Part shown: positions 44,990 through 55,531 of the stretch, piece by piece
Numbering within the stretch: the first letter of the stretch is position 1
How the letters are laid out: every line of letters begins with the position of its first letter
Assembly: GCA_963663675.1 (NCBI GenBank)
Contig: OY760498.1
Span: forward strand, 2,542,001-2,606,000
Length of the DNA stretch: 64,000 nucleotides
Direction of reading: 5' to 3'
From: CAINVV01 sp963663675
GTDB lineage: Bacteria > Bacteroidota > Bacteroidia > Bacteroidales > Prolixibacteraceae
Program-made: the position numbers and the translations under genes
The notes under the pieces: model-generated
The model's input: the letters and a program-made list of their open reading frames with translations, nothing else
What the model was told of the DNA's origin: nothing
Database searches by the model: none

Positions 44990-47900
44990 AATGTGCTAAT
45001 TTGCTAATTTGCTAATGTGCTAATGTGCTAATGTGCTAATCCCGCTGCCGCGGATTTTCAATCTGCGGCCCGCTGACCTGGGATTTTTAATCCTCCCGCT
45101 ATAATCTATGGATTACAAATCCATTGCTTGGGGGTGCGGATTACAAATCCAATTGTTAGGGGGTGCGGATTGCAAATCCGCACCAGCATCGTGGCAAATC
45201 CGCACCAGCATCGGTGGAACGTTATATAATTCTTGATTTGCCTCATAAATAAGGTAATAAGGTGCCGGTTTTTCATGCATTTCCTTTTCTACTAAGGTTG
45301 CCGGAAAAAATAAGGTTTCCCATCCCGCTCCATTAGCACATTAGCATATTAGCATATTAGCACATTCATCATTTAAACGCCATATCAAACCAGTTGATCC
45401 TGGGATTTTTAATCCTGTTGCGATCAATTGTTGGCTTATATCTACGGATTGCAAATCCAATTGTTAAGGGGTGCGGATTGCAAATCCGCACCAGCATCGG
45501 TGGAACGTTATATAATTCCTGATTTGCCTCATAAATAAGGTAATAAGGTGCCGGCTTTTCATGCATTTCCTTTTCTACTAAGGTTGCCGGAAAAAATAAG
45601 GTTTCCCATCCCGCTCCATTAGCACATTAGCATATTAGCATATTAGCACATTCATCATTTAAACGCCATATCAAACCAGTTGATCCTGGGATTTTTAATC
45701 CTGTTGCGATCAATTGTTGGCTTATATCTATGGATTGCAAATCCATTGCTTGGGGGTGCGGATTACAAATCCGCACCAGCATCGTGGCAAATCCGCACCA
45801 GCATCGGTGGAACGTTATATAATTCTTGATTTGCCTCATAAATAAGGTAATAAGGTGCCGGTTTTTCATGCATTTCCTTTTCTACTAAGGTTGCCGGAAA
45901 AAATAAGGTTTCCCATCCCGCTCCATTAGCACATTAGCATATTAGCATATTAGCACATTCATCATTTAAACGCCATATCAAACCAGTTGATCCTGGGATT
46001 TTTAATCCTGTTGCGATCAATTGTTGGCTTATATCTATGGATTGCAAATCCAATTGTTAGGGGGTGCGGATTGCAAATCCGCACCAGCATCGGTGGAACG
46101 TTATATAATTCCTGATTTGCCTCATAAATAAGGTAATAAGGTGCCGGCTTTTCATGCATTTCCTTTTCTACTAAGGTTGCCGGAAAAAATAAGGTTTCCC
46201 ATCCCGCTCCATTAGCACATTAGCATATTAGCATATTAGCACATTCATCATTTAAACGCCATATCAAACCAGTTGATCCTGGGATTTTTAATCCTGTTGC
46301 GATCAATTGTTGGCTTATATCTACGGATTGCAAATCCAATTGTTAAGGGGTGCGGATTGCAAATCCGCACCAGCATCGGTGGAACGTTATATAATTCCTG
46401 ATTTGCCTCATAAATAAGGTAATAAGGTGCCGGCTTTTCATGCATTTCCTTTTCTACTAAGGTTGCCGGAAAAAATAAGGTTTCCCATCCCGCTCCATTA
46501 GCACATTAGCACATTAGCATATTAGCATATTAGCACATTCATCATTTAAACGCCATATCAAACCAGTTGATCCTGGGATTTTTAATCCTGTTGCGATCAA
46601 TTGTTGGCTTATATCTACGGATTGCAAATCCAATTGTTAGGGGGTGCGGATTGCAAATCCGCACCAGCATCGTTTCTCCGCACCAGCGTGGCAAATCCGC
46701 ACCAGCATCGGTGGAACGTTATATAATTTCTGAATTGCCTCATAAATAAGGTAATAAGGTGCCGGTTTTTCATGCATTTCCTTTTCTACTTAGGTTGCCG
46801 GAAAAAATAAGGTTTCCCATCCCGCTCCATTAGCACATTAGCACATCAGCATATTAGCACATTCATCATTTAAACGCCATATCAAACCAGTTGATCCTGG
46901 GATTTTTAATCCTGTTGCGATCAATTGTTGGCTTATATCTACGGATTGCAAATCCAATTGTTAGGGGGTGCGGATTGCAAATCCGCACCAGCATCGTGGC
47001 AAATCCGCACCAGCATCGTTTTTCATGCATTTCCTTTTCTACTAAGGTTGCCGGAAAAAATAAGGTTTCCCCTCCCGCTCCATTAGCACATTAGCATATC
47101 AGCACATTAATCATTTAAACGCCATATCAAACCAGTTGATCCTGGGATTTTTAATCCTGTTGCGATCAATTGTTGGCTTATATCTATGGATTGCAAATCC
47201 AATTGTTAGGGGGTGCGGATTGCAAATCCGCACCAGCACTCCAATCCGCACCAGCATCGTGGCAAATCCGCACCAGCATCGTTTTTCATGCATTTCCTTT
47301 TCTACTAAGGTTGCCGGAAAAAATAAGGTTTCCCATCCCGCTCCATTAGCACATTAGCACATTAGCATATTAGCATATTAGCACATTAATCATTTAAACG
47401 CCATATCAAACCAGTTGATCCTGGTGGTCATAAATTCCTTTAGCCAGGCAACATGGGCGGCATAATTGGCCTTGCCCTGCGCGACACACCAGGCGGGATC
47501 TGAAAAGTCCGGCCATAAAAGGAAGTTCGTCCCGCTGCCGCGGATTTTCAATCTGCGGCCCGCTGACCTGGGATTTTTAATCCTGTAGCGATCAATTGTT
47601 GGCTTATATCTATGGATTGCAAATCCAATTGTTAGGGGGCGCGGATTGCAAATCCGCACCAGCATCGTGGCAAATCCGCACCAGCATCGGTGGAACGTTA
47701 TAAAATTCCTGAATTGCCTCATAAATAAGGTAATAAGGTGCCGGTTTTTCATGCATTTCCTTTTCTACTAAGGTTGCCGGAAAAAATAAGGTTTCCCATC
47801 CCGCTCCATTAGCACATTAACACATTAGCATATTAGCATATTAGCATATTAGCATATTAGCATATTAGCACATTCATCATTTAAACGCCATATCAAACCA

Positions 47901-48739
47901 GTTGATCCTGGGATTTTTAATCCTGTTGCGATCAATTGTTGGCTTATATCTACGGATTGCAAATCCAATTGTTAGGGGGTGCGGATTGCAAATCCGCACC
48001 AGCATTGTTTTTCATGCATTTCCTTTTCTACTAAGGTTGCCGGAAAAAATAAGGTTTCCCATCCCGCTCCATTAGCACATTAGCACATTAGCACATTAGC
48101 ATATTAGCATATTAGCATATTAGCATATTAGCATATTAGCACATTCATCATTTAAACGCCATATCAAACCAGTTGATCCTGGGATTTTTAATCCTGTTGC
48201 GATCAATTGTTGACTTATATCTATGGATTGCAAATCCAATTGTTAGGGGGTGCGGATTGCAAATCCGCACCAGCAACGTGGCAAATCCGCACCAGCATCG
48301 TTTTTCATGCATTTCCTTTTCTACTATGGTTGCCGGAAAAAATAAGGTTTCCCCTCCCGCTCCATTAGCACATTAGCACATTAGCATATTAGCATATTAG
48401 CACACTAATCATTTAAACGCCATATCAAACCAGTTGATCCTGGGATTTTTAATCCTGTTGCGATCAATTGTTGACTTATATCTATGGATTGCAAATCCAA
48501 TTGTTAGGGGGTGCGGATTGCAAATCCGCACCAGCAACGTTTCTCCGCACCAGCGTGGCAATCCACACCAGCATCGGTGGAACGTTATATAATTCCTGAT
48601 TTGCCTCATAAATAAGGTAATAAGGTGCCGGTTTTTCATGCATTTCCTTTTCTACTAAGGTTGCCGGAAAAAATAAGGTTTCCCATCCCGCACCATTAGC
48701 ACATTAGCACATTAGCATATTAGCATATTAGCACATTCA
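44990..48739. repeat. Hairpin-rich CotH-tail repeat array, main block (about 11 units)
   Basis: Copies of the CotH 3'-end segment start at about 45373, 45659, 45966, 46252, 46546, 46870, 47115, 47394, 47881, 48152 and 48413, leading up to the real gene end at 48740. Spacing is 245-330 bp apart from one 487-bp unit. Each unit has the same order: CotH tail, GGGATTTTTAATCC hairpin, GGATTGCAAATCC hairpins, AACGTTATATAATT block, CATGCATTTCC block, then a variable number (2-9) of ATTAGCAT/C octamers. A duplicated 138-bp gene end sits at 47390-47527. Confidence 0.92.
47390..47527 (-). pseudogene. Duplicated 138-bp 3' end of the CotH gene
   Basis: Essentially identical to 48740-48877, the last 45 codons and stop of the CotH gene. 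It then breaks into hairpin repeat DNA after GGAAGTT. It shows that the repeat units arose by duplication of this gene end with its downstream DNA. Confidence 0.9.
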
Positions 48740-50260
48740 TCATTTAAACGCCATATCAAACCAGTTGATCCTGGTGGTCATAAATTCCTTTAGCCAGGCA
48801 ACATGGGCGGCATAATTGGCCTTGCCCTGCGCGACACACCAGGCGGGATCTGAAAAGTCCGGCCATAAAAGGAAGTTAGCCTTCTGTGATTTATCGAGCA
48901 AAGCCACCTCCTGGTCGATCAGCGTAAGCTGGTTGAAAATTGGTGTGCGGTATTGCTTCCAGACATCATGGATCTTCTGCTTGAAGGCAGGATCCTGGTA
49001 CATCTGCCAGATCCATTTGTGGAACACCACGTAGAACTCGATGGGGTCCATGCAGAGGGGCTCCTGCGTCGCGTTGCCGGCACTCAGGTCAAAATCCCAC
49101 ACCGGACCAAAACTCAGTTTTCCGTTGCGCTGCTTGTAGATATAGATGCTGGCATATCCGTATGAATCAACACTTTTGAATAATTCATTGACGATATACC
49201 ATTTGATAATGGATTCTTCATCAAAATATTTCCTGAAACCATTGGAAGGGTCCATAAACTGCGGTCCGTACAAGGCTGTTTCGGCTTCTTTCACATAATC
49301 GCTGATGTATTTCATCTCCGCGTCATTGGCTTCCTTCGGATATTTAACCACAATGGGGAAGTCTTTGGATTCGAAATACGGATCCTCATGGGTCTCCCGC
49401 ACCCGCAAATCGATTTCAAGCAGGTATCCGCCCCTGATCACCGAAGGATCAGTTTCTGAGTTGTTAAGCGACTCCACATTGACACGCGTGGAAGAGACCT
49501 CTACCTGGTCGGAAATCATGTAATTGCCATCGTGCCTGCCGTTCACGAAGAGCTCCACAAAATGCGCCACCGGCGTGAAGGCCATCTGCATCTGGGCTGA
49601 GAGTGTCAGGGCCAAATAGTTGCGAATCAATGTCTTGTCGGCATAATTGGCGAGCAGTACCCATTCCTTGTGCGCGGGGTTTCCGAAAAGTGAAACAGGA
49701 CTGTCAAATTTTATCTTATAGGGCTTTTTGATCATCCCCCAGGTAGAATTGCCTCTCCCCCTGATATTGAATTTGGTAACAGGCAAGGCGGCATTTTCAA
49801 CACCGTTGGGCTCGATCGTGATCGTGCCCGGAGAGTATACATCCAGGGATGTTATATCCAGCTTGTTGTCCGTGGTGATATATAACCGCGGCAGCCCGGT
49901 AAAAGTGGTCAGTATTACCTTGTATTCCTTTGTAACTCCCTTTTCGTTTTTCACCGAATAGGTTTTCGGCATATCCAGGTTTTGTTTGGTGATCCCGCTG
50001 ATCTGCTCAACGCCGTTGACATACACTTTGGACGTAGTGGTGAAGAGAGGAAAAACCTCGCCGGTGGGCATGATCTTGTCTGTTTGGCCGATGATGGAAT
50101 CATTGACTATCGTGAACTGAACATCCCCGACTGAAAATGCTGATATCTTAGGATCGTCCGGGTTTTCACCATCAGGTGTTGTAGCATCCTTCGAACAACC
50201 CAGGACAAAAATTGCAGCACAAAACAGGATCAGGAATCCTCTAAAAGTCATTTTTTTCAT
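48740..50260 (-). CDS. CotH kinase family lipoprotein
   Basis: A 506-residue exported lipoprotein: hydrophobic signal and lipobox FVLGC (Cys at about residue 22). A bacterial Ig-like or DUF5018-type domain follows at about 30-150. The CotH kinase-like domain is at about 150-490, with IRGRGNSTWGMIKKPYKIKF (residues about 166-185), a family signature, then KEWVLLANYADKTLIRN and WDFDLSAGN (about 391-399), the expected metal-binding Asp motif. CotH proteins are atypical protein kinases in spore coats; the role in Bacteroidota is unknown. Its C-terminal codons (NWFDMAFK and stop) are copied in every unit of the surrounding repeat arrays. Confidence 0.92.
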   Translation of the reverse strand: MKKMTFRGFLILFCAAIFVLGCSKDATTPDGENPDDPKISAFSVGDVQFTIVNDSIIGQTDKIMPTGEVFPLFTTTSKVYVNGVEQISGITKQNLDMPKTYSVKNEKGVTKEYKVILTTFTGLPRLYITTDNKLDITSLDVYSPGTITIEPNGVENAALPVTKFNIRGRGNSTWGMIKKPYKIKFDSPVSLFGNPAHKEWVLLANYADKTLIRNYLALTLSAQMQMAFTPVAHFVELFVNGRHDGNYMISDQVEVSSTRVNVESLNNSETDPSVIRGGYLLEIDLRVRETHEDPYFESKDFPIVVKYPKEANDAEMKYISDYVKEAETALYGPQFMDPSNGFRKYFDEESIIKWYIVNELFKSVDSYGYASIYIYKQRNGKLSFGPVWDFDLSAGNATQEPLCMDPIEFYVVFHKWIWQMYQDPAFKQKIHDVWKQYRTPIFNQLTLIDQEVALLDKSQKANFLLWPDFSDPAWCVAQGKANYAAHVAWLKEFMTTRINWFDMAFK

Positions 50261-50320
50261 TTCGATTAGTTTATTGTTTACTCAGATCCACTGTCCGGAA
50301 CAATTGAACAAACAAAAATT

Positions 50321-50635
50321 TTAACGTATTATCTTGTGGATCATTCTTAAATAGGTAGCGGTAAGGATGAAAAAGCCAATAAAGAGCAGAACAACTGAAA
50401 ACACCAGGTCCAGTATTTCCCCGTACCAGTAATATATCTGGTACGTCATAGCTAACGCAATAACAATCAATAAAATAGAAAAAAGGTAAAAACCCAGGTA
50501 ATGCCAGATCATTTTCAATTTAAACTGCTGACGTATGGTCTTCTTCTCCTCACTGGTCAGTTTTCCTGTACCGGATAGCAACACCATTCCAAAAAACACC
50601 ACTGCGACTACGATAAATTCAATCAACGCGATCAT
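50321..50635 (-). CDS. Small membrane protein, paralogue B
   Basis: A 104-residue protein homologous end to end with the one at 44454-44768 (MIALIEFIVVAVVFFGMVLL, FKLKMIWHYLGFYLFSILLI, GFFILTATYLRM). Three predicted helices. It lies 60 bp upstream of the CotH gene on the same strand and may be in its transcript. Function unknown. Confidence 0.8.
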   Translation of the reverse strand: MIALIEFIVVAVVFFGMVLLSGTGKLTSEEKKTIRQQFKLKMIWHYLGFYLFSILLIVIALAMTYQIYYWYGEILDLVFSVVLLFIGFFILTATYLRMIHKIIR

Positions 50636-50700
50636 TTTCCAGATTTAATAATTATTCAACCGGCAATTTATCATTTAATTCATTCCACTGGTGCATCAGA

Positions 50701-50946
50701 TCAAAAATTATCGTATTCCTCCTTTGATATTAATATCGGGTTGTTCGCGAGGGCCTGCCCGACCACCCGGCTGTCGTAGACTGCCTTGAATTCGCGGGTA
50801 TCTTTGTGTTTCACGTAAATTTCAGGTTCGCCACCAACCAGTTCTGTCCGCAGGACAACCTCTTCAAATTCTGAATAAAGATAGACAGTCTCCCTGTCGA
50901 TCTTTTCCATCAATGATCTGTGATTAAGTAATAATCTGTGATTCAT
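50701..50946 (-). CDS. Small hypothetical protein
   Basis: An 81-residue soluble protein starting at ATG 50946. An alternative ATG at 50988 lies within an inverted repeat, so I reject it. Sequence landmarks are VYLYSEFEEVVLRTELVGG and FKAVYDSRVVGQALANNPI. I do not recognise a family. It lies 65 bp upstream of paralogue B on the same strand, so it may belong to that transcript. Confidence 0.5.
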   Translation of the reverse strand: MNHRLLLNHRSLMEKIDRETVYLYSEFEEVVLRTELVGGEPEIYVKHKDTREFKAVYDSRVVGQALANNPILISKEEYDNF

Positions 50947-50979
50947 GCGTATTATATTTTGCTTTTTTAAGTCGCATGG

Positions 50980-51030
50980 AATACCCATTTATTCATTTTC
51001 GGTTAGAATGAAAATCGTCTTATGGGTATT
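50980..51030. repeat. Nested inverted repeat upstream of the small hypothetical gene
   Basis: Outer arms AATACCCAT (50980-50988) and ATGGGTATT (51022-51030) enclose inner arms TTCATT (50992-50997) and AATGAA (51007-51012). It lies immediately upstream of the 81-residue gene and may be an operator or leader hairpin. Confidence 0.55.
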
Positions 51031-52010
51031 TCATTAGTATGAGAACTTTAAACAGCTTATATTATTGGTAAAGATAACTGCCGGTGTAAAACCGGGAAAT
51101 AAGGGAATATGTAAATTACATTTCGGAAATCCTTATATTCATGTAGGTGTTTCCCCTACACAAATTACCTGACGTACTGCCAGAATAACCAACTTACCAC
51201 CACGGCGACAACATTGCCACAGACTACAAATATTTGATATATAATCCATTAAAAAATACACCCTCGAAATTGAAGGCTATCCCGTGAATGCTATTTTTAT
51301 TAACCAACCTTCTACCAATCCGGAGGCAATGTTCCGATTGTTCGTATTATGTTTCCCGATTTCCGCAAGAGAAAACCAGGAGAGAATCGACGGAACATAC
51401 AGGTATTTGGAAATATATATTATTGATTTCATGATAGATATATCCCATTTTAACAAATTTTTACATTATTTAAAATCATTCTAAATAATATTTCAGAGAA
51501 GCGGCAAACGATCTGATATTATGTTACTTAAGGCTCATGTGCTATTTATACTTCTGATTTTTGTTATTTTACTTGACTTGGGGACAAATATAGTATAAAT
51601 TTACATTTAATTAGTCCAAATTAATATAGTGGTCCGGACCATCCTCTTTCAATTTGGATTTTCGCCAGGCATTGGGTTTTAAATGCAACCCCAAATGCGA
51701 CAGTTATTTCCCTGATATAAATTTTACTTGAATATTCAGAAGCTGTTTAAAATTCTTACACAGAGAATTCACTATTCAACAATGAAAATTAAAGCAGCCA
51801 ATAACTGGTCGCTTTAAACTAAATACCCGGAGGAAAAAAGAGATACACAGAGAGAAAAATCGCCAGCGATTTGTCGACTCATTGTTAATCTGTGGTTTAG
51901 CTCTTGAAAATCCACCAATGCGGAAATTTTTAAACGTTCCGGGATTTAGACTAGTTGAAAATTATTCTCAGTGTAATAGATTTAAACAGTCTCTTAAAAT
52001 CTATTGTATT
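51031..52010. other. Gene-poor stretch, about 1 kb
   Basis: AT-rich, with no convincing gene, RNA or terminator. One plus-strand open frame (51284-51484) has no signal, domain or start context. It might hold a decayed gene or the long leader of the peroxiredoxin. Confidence 0.4.
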
Positions 52011-52772
52011 ATGAAAAATACTTTAATGTCATTGCTGTTTCTGTTACTCTGCAGCGCCACACTGGTTGCACAAAAAAATTCTAATCAACACATTCCGTTA
52101 ATCGGCGACGACGCGCCGTCTTTTACGGCCGAAACAACGCAGGGGACTATTGATTTTCCGGACGATTACGGCAACAAATGGAAAATAATATTCAGTCATC
52201 CGCGCGATTTCACACCGGTATGTTCGACCGAACTCCTGGAGCTGGCCCAGATGCAACCCGAGTTTGACAAGTTGGGAGTCAAAATACTTGTTGTTTCAAC
52301 GGATGAATTGTCCAGGCACCAATTGTGGAAATCCAGCCTGGAGGAGACTTCCTATAAGAACAGGCAGCCGGTGAAGATCAACTTTCCCTTGACGGACGAC
52401 AATTCCATGCAGATTTCCAAAAAATACGGTATGCTTCATTCACCGGTCAGTACCAGCAAGGATGTACGAGGGGTATTCATCATCGATCCGAAAAACAAGA
52501 TAGAAGCGATCTTTTTCTATCCCATGAACATAGGCCGCAACATGGAAGAGATCAAACGCACCGTGATGGCCCTGCAGTCGGCCGGTAAAGGAAAAGATCA
52601 CCTGCTCACGCCTGCCAACTGGCAAGTCGGTGAAGACCTGATGGTTCCGCAGTACCCTTACACCGATAAACAGCTCGAGGCCAATCCGTCCATCAAAGAG
52701 GCGTATTACAATGTTGGCCCGTACATGTGGTTCAAAAAAGCCGGTCTGCAGGTGTCGGAAGTCAGGAAATAA
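52011..52772 (+). CDS. 1-Cys peroxiredoxin (Prx6 type), secreted
   Basis: Prx6-type peroxiredoxins reduce H2O2 and organic peroxides with one peroxidatic Cys. The start is ATG 52011 (253 residues), giving a signal peptide (LLFLLLCSATLVAQ); the longer frame has no such leader. The active site HPRDFTPVCSTEL is at about residues 64-76, with the only Cys of the mature protein. The C-terminal dimerisation arm (MVPQYPYTDKQLEANPSIKE) is complete. An exported Prx6 is less common than the cytosolic form and may protect the periplasm. Octamer repeats start 3 bases after the stop codon. Confidence 0.93.
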   Translation: MKNTLMSLLFLLLCSATLVAQKNSNQHIPLIGDDAPSFTAETTQGTIDFPDDYGNKWKIIFSHPRDFTPVCSTELLELAQMQPEFDKLGVKILVVSTDELSRHQLWKSSLEETSYKNRQPVKINFPLTDDNSMQISKKYGMLHSPVSTSKDVRGVFIIDPKNKIEAIFFYPMNIGRNMEEIKRTVMALQSAGKGKDHLLTPANWQVGEDLMVPQYPYTDKQLEANPSIKEAYYNVGPYMWFKKAGLQVSEVRK

Positions 52773-53280
52773 TTTGCTGATGTGCTAATGTGCTGATGTG
52801 CTAATGTGCTAATGTGCTGATGTGCTGATGTGCTAATTATTAACCCGCCGCCGCAGGTTTGTAAGCTGCGGTCAAGCTGCCGCGGATTTGTAAGCTGCGG
52901 CCCGATTACCCGGGATTTTTAATCCTGATGCGATAAATTCTGCGGCATATATTGGATTACAAATCCATTGCCTGGGGCGTGGCAATCCGCACCAGCATCG
53001 TTGGAACGTTATAAAATTCCTGAATTTCCTCATAAATAAGGTAATAAGGTGCTGGTTTTTCATGCATTTCCTTTTCTACTAAGGTTGCCGGAAAAAATAA
53101 GGTTTCCCATCCCGCTCCATTAGCACATTAGCATATTAGCATATTAGCACATTCATCATTTAAACGCCATATCAAACCAGTTGACCCGGGATTTTTAATC
53201 CTGATGCGATAAATTGTGCGGTATAGCTATGGATTTCAAATCCAGTGCCTGGGGGTGCAGATTGCAAATCTGCACCAGCG
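52773..53280. repeat. Octamers plus hairpin repeat, one unit (right subfamily)
   Basis: TGCT(A/G)ATG octamers (52776-52838), then CCGCGGATTTGTAAGC hairpins, one AACGTTATAAAATT/CATGCATTTCC block and one CotH-tail copy at 53160. The tail reads GTTGACCCGGG instead of the left-hand GTTGATCCTGG. A hairpin with arms GGTGCAGATT and complement closes the block, 50 bp before the next gene. Confidence 0.85.
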
Positions 53281-53328
53281 GCCCAGACATCAGTAACTAC
53301 AAGTCAAACATCCCTAACAACAAGTATC

Positions 53329-53862
53329 ATGAGACGTTTTAACCAATCCTTAAAATTTGCCACTGTACTAACCCTGGCCATAATTTCGTCCTCCTGCATC
53401 AAAGATACCTTGTCGCCGAAATCATCGGTTCCTGTTACCGCGGCGACTGGCGGCGGGATAACCGACCTGGGAGAAATTTCCGCGGGTGTGCACCACTACA
53501 GCATCTCCCTTTCCGCAGTACAGGTTGCCATGACCAACATCAGCCCCGACCAGACGGAATCCTCCACGGCAGTAATTGATTTATATACGGATACCGACGG
53601 AATCATCAACGATGGCACCTATCATTTTTCCGACTCCGGCAACATATCCCCCTTTACCTTCAAATCGGGTGCTCTCTACCTGACACCGCAGGACAACAAC
53701 AATTACAATGCCCTCTCCGTCAGCGACGGAACAATCTCCGTTCAGCGAAATGGCAGTACCTCCTACCTCATTACCATCACTGGCGTGGCCTCCTCGGGCG
53801 AACCCTTCACGGGGACTTTCAGCGGAACGCTGAGCTACCAGGATGCCGTGGCGCAGAATTGA
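53329..53862 (+). CDS. Small beta-rich lipoprotein
   Basis: Start at ATG 53329 (177 residues); the open frame upstream runs through repeat DNA. Lipoprotein signal with lipobox IISSSC (Cys near residue 21). The mature part is rich in Ser, Thr and Gly, with beta-sheet pattern (TAVIDLYTDTDGIINDGTYH, TGTFSGTLSYQ), as in Bacteroidota surface lipoproteins of unknown function. It is enclosed on both sides by the hairpin repeats. Confidence 0.7.
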   Translation: MRRFNQSLKFATVLTLAIISSSCIKDTLSPKSSVPVTAATGGGITDLGEISAGVHHYSISLSAVQVAMTNISPDQTESSTAVIDLYTDTDGIINDGTYHFSDSGNISPFTFKSGALYLTPQDNNNYNALSVSDGTISVQRNGSTSYLITITGVASSGEPFTGTFSGTLSYQDAVAQN

Positions 53863-54713
53863 GTGATGCGTGAGGATGAGCCCGCCGCCGCGGGTTTGTA
53901 AGCTGCGGTCAAGCTGCCGCGGATTATAAATCCGCGGCAGCGGGGATTGTGCGGTATATCTATGGAGTACAAATCCATTGTTTGGGGCGTGGCAATTCGC
54001 ACCAGCATCGTTGGAACGTTATAAAATTCCTGAATTTCCTCATAAATAAGGTAATAAGGTGCTGGTTTTTCAGGCATTTCCTTTTCTACTAAGGTTGCCG
54101 GAAAAAATAAGGTTTCCCATCCCGCTCCATCTGCAAATTAGCAAATTAGCACATTAATCATTTAAACGCCATATCAAACCAGTTGACCCGGGATTTTTAA
54201 TCCTGATGCGATAAGTTGTGCGGCATATCTATGGATTACAAATCCATTGCCTGGGGCGTGGCAATCCGCACCAGTATCGGTGGAACGTTATAAAATTCCT
54301 GAATTGCCTCATAAATAAGGTAATAAGGTGCTGGTTTTTCATGCATTTCCTTTTCTACTAAGGTTGCCGGAAAAAATAAGGTTTCCCATCCCGCTCCATT
54401 AGCACATTAGCATATTAGCATATTAGCACATTCATCATTTAAACGCCATATCAAACCAGTTGACCCGGGATTTTTAATCCTGATGCGATAAGTTGTGCGG
54501 CATAGCTATGGATTACAAATCCAGTGCTTAGGGCGTGGCAATTCGCACCAGCATCGTTGGAACGTTATATAATTCCTGAATTTCCTCATAAATAAGGTAA
54601 TAAGGTGCTGGTTTTTCATGCATTTCCTTTTCTACTAAGGTTGCCGGAAAAAATAAGGTTTCCCAGTTGACCCGGGATTTTTAATCCTAATGCGATAAAT
54701 TGTGCGGTATATT
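53863..54713. repeat. Hairpin-rich CotH-tail repeats, right block 1
   Basis: Three AACGTTATAAAATT/CATGCATTTCC units with CotH-tail copies at about 54162 and 54439, separated by octamers or A-rich variants. The lipoprotein stop codon is followed by a TGA-rich short repeat (GAGTGATGCGTGAGGATGAG). Confidence 0.85.
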
Positions 54714-55118
54714 TATGGATTACAAATCCATTGTTTGGGGGTGCAGATTGCAAATCTGCACCAGCGGCCAAATCTGCACCAGCGCACCATTCCGCACCAG
54801 CGGCCAAATCTGCGGCAGCGCACCATTCCGCACAAGCGCACCATTCTGCACCAGCATTGTGGATTATTTTTTATGGATTACAAATCCATTGTTTGGGGGT
54901 GCAGATTGCAAATCTGCACCAGCGGCCAAATCTGCACCAGCGCACCATTCCGCACCAGCGGCCAAATCTGCGGCAGCGCACCATTCCGCACAAGCGCACC
55001 ATTCTGCACCAGCATTGTGGATTATTTTTTATGGATTACAAATCCATTGTTTGGGGGTGCAGATTGCAAATCTGCACCAGCGGCCAAATCCGCACAAGCG
55101 CCCAAATCCGCGGCAGCA
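54714..55118 (+). repeat. 158-bp tandem repeat, 2.6 copies
   Basis: Units start at 54714, 54872 and 55030. Each contains TATGGATTACAAATCCATTG, a hairpin with arms GGTGCAGATT and complement, and a run of CAAATCTGC/CACCATTCCGCAC motifs. The first two units are nearly identical; the third is cut. All three plus-strand frames stay open through the array. Confidence 0.9.
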
Positions 55119-55138
55119 GGGTTAGCGGGGTGGCTAGG

Positions 55139-55531
55139 CTATAATATTAATCGTTCTATTTCTTCAATAAAGCAGGACATTTCGCTCAGCATAATTTCGA
55201 CTTCAACCTTGTCAAAATTTACAAAGGCATCATAATCGCCTTTTGTTCTATTTTGAAAGGCATTGCGTAGAATTTTACCAAATTTCGGATCCGCCTTTTT
55301 CATGGAAATATATTCCTTGTTAAACCATCCGATCAATTGGCCGTGCTTGGAGGTTTCAAAACTATTCTTTAAGGCTAACGCTGTCAAGGCATAATACATG
55401 CCGTAATAGATCCGGTTCACTGCAATTACCAGTTTGTCATTTTTTGCTAGAAATTTTGCGAGTTCAATCGTTTCAATGGCTTGATTTAAACGATACCTCA
55501 CTAAGGCATCTCTGTCAATATCCTCAATCAT
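55139..55531 (-). CDS. HEPN domain protein (toxin partner of MNT)
   Basis: A 130-residue helical protein of the HEPN type (RYRLNQAIETIELAKFLAK, INRIYYGMYYAL region near residues 52-66, HGQLIGWFNKEY). Typical HEPN toxins use an RxxxxxH motif for RNase activity; the R of NRIYYGMYYAL is present but no His follows at the expected distance, so activity is uncertain. The MNT start codon is upstream; the two genes overlap by 4 bp (ATGA). Confidence 0.82.
   Translation of the reverse strand: MIEDIDRDALVRYRLNQAIETIELAKFLAKNDKLVIAVNRIYYGMYYALTALALKNSFETSKHGQLIGWFNKEYISMKKADPKFGKILRNAFQNRTKGDYDAFVNFDKVEVEIMLSEMSCFIEEIERLIL

Noticed and set aside
40427..48639. Many similar minus-strand frames of 60-82 codons ending in NWFDMAFK
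   Set aside because: They are created by the repeat unit reading through hairpins into the copied CotH tail; composition is not protein-like and starts vary. Treated as repeat by-products.
51284..51484. A 66-codon plus-strand frame in the gene-poor stretch
   Set aside because: No recognisable domain, promoter or start context.
54702..55235. Cys/Ala/His-rich frames across the 158-bp tandem repeat
   Set aside because: All three frames are open equally, which indicates composition rather than selection on one protein.
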